Positions 1-11,230 of a DNA stretch of 64,000 nt are shown piece by piece. The DNA comes from Linnemannia hyalina (Eukaryota > Mortierellomycota > Mortierellomycetes > Mortierellales > Mortierellaceae). The notes beneath the pieces were generated by a model. That model was not told the origin of the DNA and made no database searches. It worked only from the letters and a program-made list of their open reading frames with translations. The stretch is taken from positions 586,433-650,432 of the forward strand of contig JAHRHY010000026.1 in assembly GCA_019671135.1 (NCBI GenBank), in the 5' to 3' direction. Every line of letters begins with the position of its first letter. Position 1 is the stretch's first letter. Made by a program: the position numbers and the translations under genes.

Positions 1-146
1 ACGCTCCTGCGTATTCAAAATAAATAATTAAATCGCGCATCAATAAAAAGAAAGAAGAATGTAGAATAGTTGTAGGTATTATCGTAACTGGTTACCTCTG
101 TCCAATGTAAAGCACCCCAATGAGAGCAGACCACGCTCATCAATTC

Positions 147-455
147 CTAGATCATGTACACTGTGTCGTCCTGCTCCTTAACAGCAGCTACTCTATTCCC
201 AAAAACACGTAGATCAGCGGGAGCAACATGAGCAACAAAGGAAACATGAGTAGCAGGGGTAACATAAGCAGCAGGGGCAACAGGAGCGGCAGAAGCGGCT
301 GGAGTAGCAAGGACCGTGGAAGGAGTAGAAGCAAGAGATTCTGCAACGATTATGCGCTTCCTGCTCAAAAGGCAATCCGCATGAGCTGTACAACGGTGAC
401 CAAGTTGTCTGCAAGCATTACATCTCGTAGCAGAGGACTGAGGAGCACTATGCAA
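147..455 (-). pseudogene. Fragment with a CCHC-like zinc knuckle, probably a transposon relic
   Basis: On the minus strand an open stretch of about 100 codons contains a C-x2-C-x4-H-x7-C arrangement near its start, followed by a basic stretch and an alanine/proline/valine-rich tail. The frame opens with TTG, so there is no convincing start, and it runs into low-complexity sequence. Zinc knuckles of this shape occur in mobile-element proteins of early-diverging fungi. I infer a leftover of such a protein, but I cannot name the family and the open frame could be chance. Confidence 0.25.
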
Positions 456-744
456 TGCGATGGCAATAGCTCGCTCACGTTACCTAAATGGGCCGGAATG
501 GGTCGGAATGGTTGGCGTTGGGCTGGAGCCATGCGTGGCTGCTACAATCATGCGTAACTGGGACAATCGGCTTTTCTCCTTCAGCAGGTCGTCGTTGTCG
601 CTTATGTTACCTAAATGGGTCGGAATGGTAGGCCTCAGGCTGGAAGCATTCCCCCGGTACCAGTGCCTCCGCCGCCTGATCGATGACCCATCCTCACTCC
701 CCTCACCCTCTCACTCAATCGTTGTCTGACTTGTAGTTAGCCAA
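456..744. repeat. Intergenic stretch with a dispersed direct repeat
   Basis: Two copies of a roughly 40-bp segment start with TTACCTAAATGGG near 479 and 605 and share a GGTCGGAATGG core. Nothing else here looks coding. Confidence 0.4.
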
Positions 745-874
745 TCTAATCGATTTATTTGAATTCCCTATGGTTTGCATTGGGTTTGTGCGCATTCGAG
801 TCGAAAATTTTAATCCGTTTCGAATGCGCACAAATCCTAAGCAAAACATAGGAAATTCGAATAAATTCGATTAG
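745..874. mobile_element. Small foldback MITE relic with ATTCGAAT-type arms
   Basis: The stretch is an imperfect inverted repeat. The left end reads TCTAATCGATTTATTTGAAT and the right end is its near complement. The interior (CTATGGTTTGCATTGGGTTT, then GTGCGCATTCGA) matches the interior of the better preserved element at 40131-40311, so both belong to one family. No clear target duplication remains. Confidence 0.5.
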
Positions 875-1920
875 ACGCTCTACTTGTAGTCTCGAACTAT
901 TGAACCACGTCAGCAATTGCAACGTAAGCATCCCCGTCTGAAATGGCATCAAAGCTTGCTTCGCAGTTGTTACCATTATAACTTAGGAGTTGTGCTGTAA
1001 AGAGGCGGCAATCTGAGCAATTGTGGTCTGTTTACTCTAAAATACCGTTTGTTTTCCTTTATAGTAGGGACAGTAACAACTTGTCGACCTTTGTTGGCCG
1101 TTCCCACGTCCACGATGCTTGGCACACCTACTGATGGAGGAGGAAGAGGAGGTAAAAGGGGGGAAAGAGGGAAAAGAAGAAGAGGAGGAAGAAGAAGAGG
1201 AGGAAGAAGAGGAGGAATGAGGAGGAAGAGTAAGGGGTGATGGCATTGAGTTTGGCGGTGATAGTGGTGGTACATTTGGTGGAAAGGAAGTGGAGAGTGG
1301 AGGAAGTAGAGGGAGCGCTAGCAGTAGAGCGACCTTGTTAAGTTGGTCGCCTTGGCCCGTCTGTATCCTGTAAAGGTCGCAGAAGGAGAGACATCAGGGG
1401 TGGAAGTGGTAGTAAGAGTGACACGGTGAGAGCGAGTGGAAGGTATGCTGGCTACTGACAGATAAAAAAAAAAAAAAAAAAAAAGAGAAAGGAAGGAAAG
1501 AAAATATGCTTGTCCGTGAAAGAGAAAGAAAAGTCATCGGCTCTACTCTCTCCATTCTCCATTTTCGCATCTTAACATGCTTACTGCTTACCGGCAGATC
1601 TTCTTACCGGCGTGGCTCTCATTCCGCAGTCGCATTTTAACATGGTTACCGGCAGATCTGCTTACCGGTATGACTCTGATTGCAACCCCCATCCATCTCT
1701 CATTTTAATTTAATTAACTTTAAACTAAAAAAAACGCACACAGCACACACAACACACACAACACACACAAACACTTACACACACACTACACATACACCAT
1801 ACACACCATACACACACCACAACACCACACACACCACAACACCGTGAGAAAGAGAAAGAGGGAACATCACATGATTTACGATAAGTCAGGTGATGGAGAT
1901 AACGATTTTGTATTAGTAGA
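875..1920. other. Gene-free stretch with purine-rich and CA-rich simple sequence
   Basis: About 1137-1240 is a nearly pure GGA/GAA purine tract, 1464-1485 is an A run, and 1735-1845 is a degenerate CACAC/ACAACA microsatellite. The open frames here come from this simple sequence. Two TTACCGGCAGATCT segments near 1587 and 1647 form a short direct repeat. Confidence 0.6.
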
Positions 1921-1948
1921 CTAGCAAGTGGCCGCGGCTACGCCGCGG
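1921..1948 (-). other. Helitron 3' terminus: GC-rich hairpin plus CTAG
   Basis: Read on the minus strand, a perfect stem CCGCGGC / GCCGCGG with a GTA loop is followed seven bases later by CTAG and then T. This is the classic Helitron 3' end, with insertion between host A and T. It lies about 250 bp beyond the end of the helicase frame, where it would be expected. Confidence 0.65.
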
Positions 1949-2171
1949 ACGCTGCGCCGGTTTCTCGATTCCCAGGTTTGGCGTGTAAGGGCTAGAGGTG
2001 TTGCCGACCTGGGGTCTTTTCTCATTCATTTTGGATGTGTCTTGACTTCAAAGGGGGGAAAATAATATTAGGAATAAAAAAATGAGCCAGCAAAAAGGAT
2101 GAGAGGACTGATCTAAAGAACGGGCGAGCATTGTTCACTCTTTTAACATTTTGATCGATTCTATGGTGTAG

Positions 2172-5100
2172 GGTATGATTACGGAACTCTCTTATAGACA
2201 TCACTTCTAGTGTATGTGCCCTCAAGCTCGGGGATGCTGCCATGGATCATAAGAACTTTGACATTTTTGATGTCTGCGCATCAAGAAAGAGAAATATAAA
2301 GCTTACTGTGTGTGAACACAGGAGTAGGGAGATAGAGTCCGACATTTTCAAGGGTCTGACCCTGCGCCTTGTTGATCGTCATGGCAAAGGCAGGCCTGAC
2401 CGGGAACTGTCGTCTCTTGAATGTGATCGGGGAGGACTTGTCGTCTGTTGTTAAAATCGGCACTCGTGGGATGAAGACCAAGTCGGTGGCAAAAGGTCCC
2501 GTTAGGATTGTCGCCATGATGCAGCGTGGCCTGAGCCGGCGGACAATCAAGCGAGTTCCGTTGCAGAGTCCTTTTTTTTGGTCCACATTTCGGAGGAGAA
2601 TGATGGGCATGCCAACTTTCAGCACCAGATAGTAGGGAGGTAATCCAGTGGGGTCCAAAGAGTTGAGATACTCTGTAGGATAGTTGGCGACGCCGTTGGT
2701 ATCTGAATCCGGAACGGAGTCTTGGCCAAGGTACTCTGTTGCCTTGTCAGGAAGTAGTGTGGTCGGGAGGTTGTTCATGTAATTGACATCCTTGTTCAGT
2801 GTTGTCAAAATAGCGGTGCGCTTGATGTCGTGAGGTGCAAAGTTGCCGATGGAGATATTGGGGTAGATGGTGCGGATAAGTTGGATCTCGTGCTCGTTGT
2901 TGAGATTGGGTCCATGTGGCGTAAAAAGGATGTCGTCTGGAATCCTGATATAATCATCAGAGTCGCCAAGGAAAATGTCTGCTCCTTGCCTTCACCCACA
3001 TGTAGCAAAAAATCGACGGAAGAAAAAGAGCTGCTCTTGTCCTCCATGACTCGCATATTGCGAGTTTGCTTGAGTGCCTTGACCTTGGGCCAAATGGTGC
3101 CAGACATCTTTAGACATGCGCCTTCGATTTGAGACTGAGATCCATGAACAACCACCGGCAACACCTGTTGAAAGTCACCACCGAACACGACAATCTTTCC
3201 GCCGAAAGGAACCAAGGGTCGATCCATAATCCGGTCCACAGACTCAAAGACATTTCGATGCATCATGGGTACCTCGTCCCAGATGATGAGGTCGGCCGCA
3301 TGAATAATGGATCCGACTTGTTGCTCGCGGGTGATATTTCAGGTCGAGTCTTTGAAAACTGGATTGGGGAACTTGAAGACAGAGTGTGCAATGCGTCCAC
3401 CATGAAGGATCAGAGCTGCTATACCGGATGACGCGAGGACAACAACATTCTTTTTCAGAACACCACTGATTTATTCAATCAGTGTGTTGTAGAGAAAGAA
3501 TTTGCCGGTGCCACCTGGTCCGTCAATAAAATAGAGGTCGGTCCTTTGGGGGCGGACGGGTGTGGAGACAGAGGCGATGACTTCGTCAAATATTACCCGA
3601 TGCTCGACATTCATGGTTTGAATGTGAGGGCCCGCCAGCTTGGCGAGCTCTTCATGCGATTTTTCGCTGTGGTCAGAGGCGGACTTTGGGATGTAGCGGA
3701 GAATGCTGTCGCTGATGTCTTGTGGCATAGTGGGAAAGGCGGCCAGAGAAGGGAGACAGAACCTCTCGCCGTCCTTAGGCTGGACAAAGTAGATCCGGGC
3801 AATCTTGAGGGTGTCCTTTTGATGCCCCTTGTCCCACTTGCGATTGTTTTGGTCGTAGGTGTAATGCTCGCGAATCTCGGCGTATGTATATTTATGTGCG
3901 TCCTTGTCCTCTTGGTTCAGCTTAAAGTAGGCCATCAGTTGACTGTCGTTGTTACGGCGGGCGACACAAAGTAGATCCGCGTGTGTGACGTTGTGCTGGC
4001 CTATGAGATGGACCTGTAGACGTTGCACAGCAGGTGAACGACCGTACAAAGGATATCCAAGGACGCGCCACATGCTTTCATGGGAAGAGAGGTATCTCAT
4101 ATCGCGAAATTCGCGAATCTCGATGCGTGAAGGATGCTATTATACAAACGATAGCAAACAAAAAGAGAGTGAGAAAAAATAGTAAGCAAGGAGTTGCAAT
4201 GGTCAGACATCCAGGGAAAAAAATGCGCAAAAAAAGTACCTCCTTGCTTGCTGCATTTTTTTTGGTGTGCAGCGATTGAGCCTTCAGTGGCGGTGGTGTT
4301 ATACCCTGTAGCGGTAGCTGTAGCAGTGGCGGCGCTGCTGCTGGTGCTGGTGCTAGTGCTAGTGCTAGTGTTGGTGCTGGTGGATGCAAAGACGACGATG
4401 GGATTGATCAGTGGAGGCAAACAGAAGACCCTTCTTTTTCGAGGGCGATCTTGGCTCTGCTCGGTCCATTGGGAAAATGAAAAATGAAAAATAGAAATTT
4501 GTGTATGTCCATTGATGCTTTGACTTCTGTGCTGCGATACTATTGTTTCTTTTGCTTTGATAGAAATAAGGGGGCAATGAACAAAAGACATGCCTTACGG
4601 ATGTGCTCGTATAAATATTTCACGGCAGAGACGGAAAACCATATCTCGACATTGAGGTGGGTGTTGAACTTGGTTGCCAGCCAAAGGTTGTGAGGCACGA
4701 CCCAGCTATTGTCGATCTCTGTCGGGAGATTATCGGCCAGTTCTATTTGGTTACACCTTCCGGCACAGGCATCCAAGGTCGCCCTCTTAGTCCCAAAAGA
4801 CCTGGCAAGATGTTCAAGGTGGCCGACAGGATTCCGGCCATCACACCCACACTTGGTGCACATGCGTCTGGAGGTGGGAACTGGCGTGCGCGTGTTCGTG
4901 ATGCTGTTGGAGTCGCAGACGTTGGCGTTGGAATTAGTACCGCTAGTGCTGGTGGTACTGGTGGTGCTGGTGGTGCTGGTGGTAATGGTGGTGCTGGTGG
5001 TAATGGTGGTGGATGATGGTGCCGCTTCCGATTCCTCATCAGTCTCCTCTTCAACAATCATTCGCCGTCGCTTGTCCAACTTAACCGAGGTTGTCCCAAC

Positions 5101-5613
5101 AATGGGCGGGCGATCGCTATTGATGGTGCCGTTTTGGTAGGCATCGTAAATGTCTATTGAAAAGACATTGTCAAATTGCCATTCGTCAGCAAATCACTCA
5201 GGACGTCAATGAAATCATTGTCGTCATTGAATCCATAGTCTTTGTCCGTGTCCTGACCAGTGACAGGGACGGCGATAGTAGGTGTATTGTTGCTAGAGAC
5301 GTTTTTTGCAACCTGCTTCTGCTCCTGCTTCTGCCTCTGCTCCTGCTCCTGCTTCTGGTCTTGAGTTGAGTTGGTCCTGAAAAAGACCCTTAATCGACGT
5401 CCACTTACCTTTGAAGTTGGCGTTGGGGTGGGGAACAACAGTGGCAACCTTGGGCTTGAAACCCCGGAGGTGTGTATACGCATCCTCAAAATACGTAATG
5501 TTGTCGGGGACAGGGTCGTGAACAGGAGCCGTTGAGATCAAGACGCTTCTGCTGTCGATATCAGAGGTCATGTTGTTGACGGGGACATCAGGGGTTGGAT
5601 CAGAGACATTCAC
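2172..5613 (-). pseudogene. Helitron Rep/helicase gene, broken
   Basis: From high to low coordinates the minus strand encodes a Q/E-rich N-terminal part (about 5613-5154), a serine/threonine-rich linker, and then a segment matching the Helitron_like_N domain (VVPHNLWLATKFNTHLNVE and KYLYEHIRK, about 4700-4610). Next come the RYLSSHESMWR segment (about 4095), a Walker A motif GPGGTGK (about 3510), a Walker B-like WDEVPMMH with GGDFQQVLPVV (about 3270-3160), and the late helicase motif TINKAQGQTL (about 2370). This order is that of Helitron Rep-Pif1 proteins, which nick and unwind DNA during rolling-circle transposition. Frames change near 5170, 4130-4600, 3470-3270 and 2805. A TGA near 2281 sits where the conserved LSR arginine codon is expected, as a CGA to TGA change would give. 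The 4130-4600 gap may include an intron. Confidence 0.75.
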
Positions 5614-5640
5614 GATAGTTGTATTGTCGTTCTACGTATC

Positions 5641-6802
5641 GTCTGTATTGCAGCGCCTGCGATTATTGAGAGTGGTGCGCCCTTTACAATGCGCTGCAGC
5701 AGCCGAACCAAGACCTTAGAGCTCAAAGAGGACTGTTACCTGCGATAAGTAGGAAACAGTACTAAAGGTCAGGGATGAACAGAAATGAACATAAATAACA
5801 TAGTTGCATATAGACACTGACATAGACTTACTTTGGAGCAGCAGCAGAAGAACGGGTTCCGGTACGGGTATAAAGAGGCGTGGATGGTTTGCGCATGTTG
5901 AAGAGGATAAAACTTGAGACTGTAGAAGATATGTCAAAATATGGTCAAGGATTAATGAGAATCGATACTGAGAATTATGAGACGCTTACCCTTTTCTAAA
6001 AGAGAAATAATACAACCTCTTCACTCTCCTTGTGCCACGACATACCGTTACCCTACTGTTCACTGACCATGCTCAGTAGATTGGCGTCTGTGTTCTCTTC
6101 ATTCTTGTTCTTCCTTGTGGTATGTGTGCTCGCGTCTTCGTGTTTGTCCATGCCAAGCTGAGTCCTCATGTCTGTCCATGCTGAAAAGGATGGTGTATGG
6201 TCGAATATGTCAATGGAAAGAAAGAGAGGAATATTTTATTTCACACCTTAGAGGGGGTAATATGCGTACGCAACCCACTCTGATAGTGACGTTCTCACTT
6301 TGGTGTTAACATCATGAGTCTGGTGCATTTTTTCAAAAAAAAAAAGGGCCAAGCTGCATCTTCATGTCTGTCCATGCCAAGCTGCATCCTCATGTCTGTC
6401 CAGTCCATGCTGCGTCTGCATTCTCATGTCTCATTTTGTCCATGCCATGCTGGCGGATGTCTTTTTTGTTTCTGGTGTCGTTTGTTGCTTGCTGTTGTTG
6501 CTATTGTTGTTTGTTGCTTTCTGTTGCAGTTTTTGTTGTTGTAAAAGAAAAGAAGGGGTGGGTTAAAAAAAAGGGGTGATGTTATCGATAACATGATGTC
6601 AAGCATGGAGACGCCACGCGGTTGTGCAATTATGCAATTACAGAAAATTTGTCTATATCATGTGATAAAGAGACATTGATTTTAATATATGAGAAGCCGA
6701 TGTTTCTCCTTCTCCAGGACAACAACTGACTGCAACCTTGATTCCCGATCACACCTCTCCCGACCGCAACAACAACAATAACGGCTCCTTTTTAGACCAA
6801 TC
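5641..6802. other. Non-coding stretch with short direct repeats
   Basis: No supported gene. Between about 6143 and 6450 the phrase CATGTCTGTCCATGC recurs three to four times with spacing of 24-60 bp, followed by a T/G-rich TTGTTGCT tract (6478-6540). GTTATCGATAACATGATG near 6581 is a short palindrome. The last 100 bases probably hold the promoter of the next gene. Confidence 0.5.
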
Positions 6803-7195
6803 ATGCAGATCAAGACCCTCCACACAATCATGGCCCTTTTGCTTACCACGTTCGTCTCGGCTCTGCCCATTGGAAACGACAACGGGATCAACACAGTCAA
6901 TGGCAACGGTGCCCAGCAAATTTATGGAAATCAAAAGACTTCAGAGGATATGAGTCCGCAACTGGGATTGGTTCAGGGGACCTTGAACAAGCTCTGTATT
7001 GGTTTACCAGCGAAAATCAACGCGCAGTCTCTTGTGGCGCTGGTGAACGTCGGCGTACAGGATATCAACGTCCTCTCGAATCCACAGAATCAACAGTGTA
7101 CAGAGAATAGTACGCAAGCCAAGGGCGATGAACCGCTTTCCCATATACTAGACAACATTCCTGTCCTTTCAGGAAATGGTAGTCTCGGGTCCTGA
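6803..7195 (+). CDS. Small secreted protein, unknown function
   Basis: This single-exon frame of 130 codons starts at ATG. Residues 1-21 form a typical signal peptide: a basic start, then a hydrophobic core MALLLTTFVSA ending near SALP. The mature part is asparagine-, glycine- and glutamine-rich, has two cysteines (about residues 70 and 98) and has candidate N-glycosylation sites (NST near 101, NGS near 125). It contains no domain I recognise. The length and signal fit the many small secreted proteins of soil fungi. Non-coding DNA surrounds it, so neighbours give no clue. The end could differ if an intron removes the TGA at 7193, but I see no strong splice pair. Confidence 0.6.
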   Translation: MQIKTLHTIMALLLTTFVSALPIGNDNGINTVNGNGAQQIYGNQKTSEDMSPQLGLVQGTLNKLCIGLPAKINAQSLVALVNVGVQDINVLSNPQNQQCTENSTQAKGDEPLSHILDNIPVLSGNGSLGS

Positions 7196-7999
7196 AACAA
7201 CTAATAGTCACATTCCGCACAGGAAAGCACAAGTTGGCAATAAAGTCCATTCCTCTTCACCAGAAACTATTTAGCCCTAGTATAATAGTATCCATGCTAG
7301 CAAATATTAAACATGATCGTGCTCAGCAGGGTAACCTTTTTTCACATATTTGTTCGCGTGCACCTGTTTGCTCTGTCTTCATTCCTGGCCGTTATCCTTC
7401 TTTACATCTCCACTCAATTGCATTGACCACGTCGAAATTCAACTCCATGCTTAGGAACATCCAAAATCATAAACCATGATGTATGGTGCCGTTCTTGGGA
7501 CACTTCCGATGTCTGGTCCTACGAAAAGGCCAATACTTCACAATATTCCAGCTCCATAAGCAGACTCGAACATCCTGGTATTTTTTGACACACTCCTCTC
7601 CTTCATCGCTTCACTTTGATGTAATCGAATCTAGACGGGGCGGACGGGGATTGGCCTTCCAGTTCTGGAGGACTAACGCAAAGGCAAAGGCAGGACAAGG
7701 GCGTCAGTCTCTTGAGTTAAGGGGTACCAAAAGACGGATAATGATGTTGCAAAAAGATGTGGTGGCTAGGCAGCGGCGGTAACGCCTTAGATTAGCAGTC
7801 ATATTCTTTAGTAGACATAGTACTAGTAGTGCGCCGGGCCCTCTTGTCTGCTCTTTGTCCTTTTGCACACCACTTCTTGGACAAGAGCAGTACTAACAAG
7901 AGTTTCGCTGGCGCGCTGCAGTATATCGTTTGGTGTGATTCTTAGCATGAAGGCTAGCGGAAAGTGGCCGCTGTAGGGACGTTTCGCAATCCGAAGATA
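7196..7999. other. Gene-free stretch
   Basis: I see no gene with family resemblance or codon structure here. The 7483-7782 open frame has low-complexity basic content and no signal. Confidence 0.5.
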
Positions 8000-8490
8000 C
8001 ATGTAAAGTGCTCAACAAGAGTGTTTCAACTTTTAGTGGATTCTGGTTTTTTTTGAAATGCTTATTCATCTTCTCACCATTCACCTCCAGGATGCCTATT
8101 TATAGTTCTTGTGCGTCCTGTGCATGTTCAAGCACAAGTCTGAGCCATTTCGGATATGACGTCACGGTAACGATTTTTCTTGAATTTTGCATGCTAGATG
8201 AAACACTTTCGTTAAAAAGCTGCATCACTTACATCCTTACTTTTTCCATCCATCCTCTTACACTTCCCTTCATCATTTATCTTTCATCTACTCTCCCCAG
8301 CACCAAACACAATGCCACAAGCAGAAAACAACAATAAAAAAAAACACGCCTATATCCCCTACAAAAAAACACAATGTTATCCAGCAATTGATTTGAGGAC
8401 ATTCAGTTCGAGAGGTCAGGGAATCTCTTAGGATCTCGATCGCAACAGCAAGCAGGATCAGGAAAGAAGTCAAGAAGAACATTCCACCGA
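8000..8490 (+). mobile_element. Tc1/mariner 5' relic (terminal region and start of transposase)
   Basis: The stretch aligns by eye with 22470-22960, the left part of the better preserved Tc1-like copy. Shared words include TTTTTTTTGAAATGCT, CCATTTCGG.TATGACGTCA, a matching ATGCCACAA.CAGAAAACAA start region, and the following TTCGAGAGGT, GATCTCGATCGCAACAGCAA and AGGATCAGGAAAGA segments. The coding part is degenerate and stops after the first helix-turn-helix equivalent. Confidence 0.6.
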
Positions 8491-8592
8491 TGTCTTCTGT
8501 ATATAACTGCTTTCAATTTATCTGTAAAAAGTGTATTGAGCTTGCGGTATAAAAAAACAGCCCAATGCATGCTAAACCCTTGTAAAGTTATG

Positions 8593-8800
8593 CATATAAA
8601 GTGCTCCAGTCAGTTAATCAACCAAAACGCGATTTCGACGTTTTTTTTTTGAAATGCTCATTCATCAATGTTCTGATTAGACTCCAGATTCCTGTTTTTC
8701 ATTCTCTTGATTCGTAACCTCATTCATCACCAGTTTCCTTTTTTTGCATGAACCGACATTGTATCATCGTCGGAATTGAAATGCTTGATCTTGATCAATT
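8593..8800 (+). mobile_element. Tc1/mariner terminal relic
   Basis: The AGTGCTCCAGTCAGTTAATC start, CAACCAAAACGCGATTT, a T-run, GAAATGCTCATTCA and the following 140 bp match 28346-28530. This is the second terminal variant of the Tc1 family in this window. No coding part remains. Confidence 0.55.
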
Positions 8801-10059
8801 AATTGGATCGCATGTAGTGTCGAATGATTTCCATGTAAAAATTTACATGTGTTAGCAGTGACTGAGTGGCAGGACTGCCTTAACAACAGCACCACTTTCC
8901 TCGATTACATGTTAATACTCACGGACGCACTTGCACACCACACCTATGGCAACATGCGCAATGCCGCCGCCCTCTCCTCATTCCTTCCTTGGGCACCTCC
9001 TACCTTCCTACCACCGCTTCGTCGTCCACCTCGCCTCAGGACTTCCATGAGCATTTGCACCACAGTCAATGATATGGAAGTTTCACTGGGTTATAACCAT
9101 AGCCAACACATTCGTCAAAAGTTGTGGCTGATCCGCCTTAACAGCGCCAACTTCGCCCATCTGGCGTTCGAATATATGAACCTGACAGCATCTCAAGCAC
9201 TCCGCCACCCTGTAGGGTGGTCTCACAACTGTACCTCCTCAGGGCTCTACGTGCCTCTGCTCAGTGTGGTATGTTATCCCCTTGCTCCCAATCAACACTC
9301 GAGACATTTTTCCTGATCTGCCCCCGCTTCCTATCTGTTGAATGGATGCCTCCAGACCTGGCCATCTTGGTTAGAGTTGGACAGCATACGTCTCAGTATA
9401 ATCTACTGAAGACCAAGCCATTGGTGATACTACATCTCTCGCCTCGGCAAGCAGGAGATTATTAAGCACAGTTGACAGCGAAGTGATACCACTCTGCGTG
9501 CATGCAGTTCGACCCGCGTTTCATCCATTCCATATTCATACTGCCCATCACCTCTACTTCAGTATGATACAAATGGTGACAGACCGGCTCTTATCCCCAT
9601 AGGCAAACACGTACAGAGTGGGTAAACAGACAAATAAAAACCGTTTATCTATAGTATAATTGATTTGACTCTAAAATCTTACCAGCATCCCAATTATGAT
9701 GCTATATCCTATGTCGCGTTCTAAACTAGGGTTAGGTCAGACCAGTCGACTCTTGGCTCGATCGATCGACTCTTGACTTGCTTGGTCGACCCTTAGCACA
9801 ATCAATCAGCCCTAGTCAAACACGAAAGTTGCCCAAAGGTGTTGTTAGTTAATTACCTCCGAATTTGACGTAAGATACACACACATATATATACATAGCC
9901 CATAAAGTCCTTACCTAGTACTCAAATAACACTCTGTTAACACCCTGAAAAATCACTTTCTGACATCTATCCCCTTATCCTCTGCTTGCACGCCTTCATC
10001 CAACTCAGACCTTGGGAAAAGACCAACCCTGCCTCAGCCCTGTCAAGCTTCGCGACACC
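8801..10059. other. Gene-free stretch
   Basis: The 8849-9316 open frame starts at GTG and has no recognisable domain, so I do not call it. Near 9745-9830 the words GTCGACTCTTG, TCGACTCTTGACTTG and GGTCGACCCTTAG form a short degenerate repeat. A TATATATA run lies near 9885. Confidence 0.5.
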
Positions 10060-10818
10060 CTACACGTTGGAACAGAGAATGGGCTTTCTATCCTTGGTTC
10101 CATTGCGGTTGTTGCTGTTGTTGTTGTTGACGATAGTGTTAAATTTGCGCGCTGGGCATTTGTACATCCGTCTGATAGCGAGCACATCGCTCTGGGTGAA
10201 GTCGTCTCCGGTCCCGATCCTGCTGTAGTCGACATTTGGGATCTTTGAGGTGAAACCGGGTCGATTGTTGATGGACCAGCTCGGATGACGGTAGGAGTAG
10301 TGCATGATCGAGTAAATGTCGTAGTCTGTATATTTCCCGATGTCTCTGGAGGATTCTTTTGTAAACTGACTCTGCCAGCTATCCACGATGTTCCCCCAGT
10401 GTATAGTGATGTAGTTGTCGCGATCTGGTCGTTTCTGTGTATGAATGAGTCCTGCAGCATGGAGAAATTCGTGGATCACGGTTCCTCGATAAACGCAACC
10501 GTTGACTGACAGCGATAAAGCTTGACCGCCACCAACTCTGCCGATCATGCTAAAGCACCCTCCGCCATTAAAAACGTTGATATAGTCGCGATCGCCGGCT
10601 CTTCTTGGCTGAAGCGGGAGACAGTCGCCCAAAACTTGGTTCCATCTCTCAATGCCGCGCAGTACAGTCTGTCGTGCTTGCTGAGGATAGTTCGGATCGA
10701 AACTGTACGCCATTCGACGTACTCCGTTGACTCTCCAGCGCAAATTTTCGTTGAGTACGCCTTGCGCTGCGGCAAAACCAATCAATACGCAGACCAATAG
10801 AAATCTTGCAAGCATCAT
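10060..10818 (-). CDS. Secreted astacin-type (M12A) zinc metalloprotease
   Basis: Single-exon gene of 252 residues. I chose the ATG at 10818: the frame extends six codons further up, but only to a TTG, and the ATG-ATG pair leads straight into a good signal peptide (MMLARFLLVCVLIGFAAAQG). The catalytic signature HEFLHAAGLIHTQKRPDRD at residues 116-134 matches the astacin HExxHxxGxxHxxxRxDRD pattern, supplying three zinc-binding histidines and the catalytic glutamate. The Met-turn SIMHYS follows at about 172-177, with its tyrosine ligand. Astacins are secreted endopeptidases. Here the propeptide is nearly absent, since the catalytic domain begins about 15 residues after the signal. The tail after the domain is asparagine-rich and low in complexity. 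The cysteines fit the family's disulphides. The gene looks functional. Confidence 0.88.
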   Translation of the reverse strand: MMLARFLLVCVLIGFAAAQGVLNENLRWRVNGVRRMAYSFDPNYPQQARQTVLRGIERWNQVLGDCLPLQPRRAGDRDYINVFNGGGCFSMIGRVGGGQALSLSVNGCVYRGTVIHEFLHAAGLIHTQKRPDRDNYITIHWGNIVDSWQSQFTKESSRDIGKYTDYDIYSIMHYSYRHPSWSINNRPGFTSKIPNVDYSRIGTGDDFTQSDVLAIRRMYKCPARKFNTIVNNNNSNNRNGTKDRKPILCSNV

Positions 10819-11059
10819 GGACGGCAGGTACAGCAAACTAAAATACTGTTATATTAGACGATCGAGCGGCGACAGTTGTTGGTAGTGACAGAGTCATGGC
10901 ATGAAGAAGAGGAGATATTAAGGCGCCCGGTTAGCCTTTTGCAGTAAGATGTTATTGTATCATAGCATCTAACACAAGTACAGCAAAGGTTCCAGCATCC
11001 AAGAATTGTGATCACTCACATTGATAGCCTTGCGTGTTCTAGTGAAAAGGACAGAAAAG

Positions 11060-11155
11060 ACGATTGAAGAAGAGCAGATGTAATGAAGAAGAGTAGGTGT
11101 AGTGAAGAAGAGTAGTTGTAGTGAAGGAGAGTAGGTGTAGTGAAGAAGGGACTCT
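11060..11155. repeat. Tandem repeat, about 21-23 bp, four to five copies
   Basis: GAAGAAGAGTAGGTGTAGT recurs with minor changes (GCAGATGTAAT, GTAGTTGTAGT, GGAGAGTAGGTGTAGT). It lies in the upstream region of the astacin gene. Confidence 0.7.
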
Positions 11156-11197
11156 AGGCTGAAGTGAATTGATGAGAAAAAAGAAAAAGTTGCAGCC

Positions 11198-11207
11198 AGC
11201 TTTTATA
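11198..11207 (-). promoter_or_regulatory. Candidate TATA box for the astacin gene
   Basis: On the minus strand CTCTATAAAAGC lies about 385 bp upstream of the astacin ATG. The distance implies a long leader, or an intron in it, that includes the tandem repeats at 11060-11155. Confidence 0.3.
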
Positions 11208-11230
11208 GAGCGACCATCATATATATTGCG

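Larger units (their letters stand above)
1921..5640 (-). mobile_element. Decayed Helitron
   Basis: A rolling-circle transposon lies on the minus strand. It has a Rep-region relic and a Pif1-type helicase in the expected order, followed by a hairpin and CTAG terminus at 1921-1948. The 5' end is unresolved: 5640 is only the upstream limit of recognisable coding sequence. Several frameshifts and nonsense codons show it is no longer autonomous. A second, internally deleted fragment of the same element lies at 39843-40490 in the opposite orientation. Confidence 0.75.

Noticed and set aside
1049..1275. Frames rich in Gly/Arg or Leu/Pro/Ser on both strands
   Set aside because: They come from a purine-rich GGA/GAA tract.
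4209..4389. Frames of alternating Val/Leu or Thr/Ser/Ala
   Set aside because: They are trinucleotide-type repeats (GGTGCTGGT) in the decayed Helitron linker, not a membrane protein.
8849..9316. Open frame of 155 codons
   Set aside because: Starts at GTG, has no motif, and codon content looks random.
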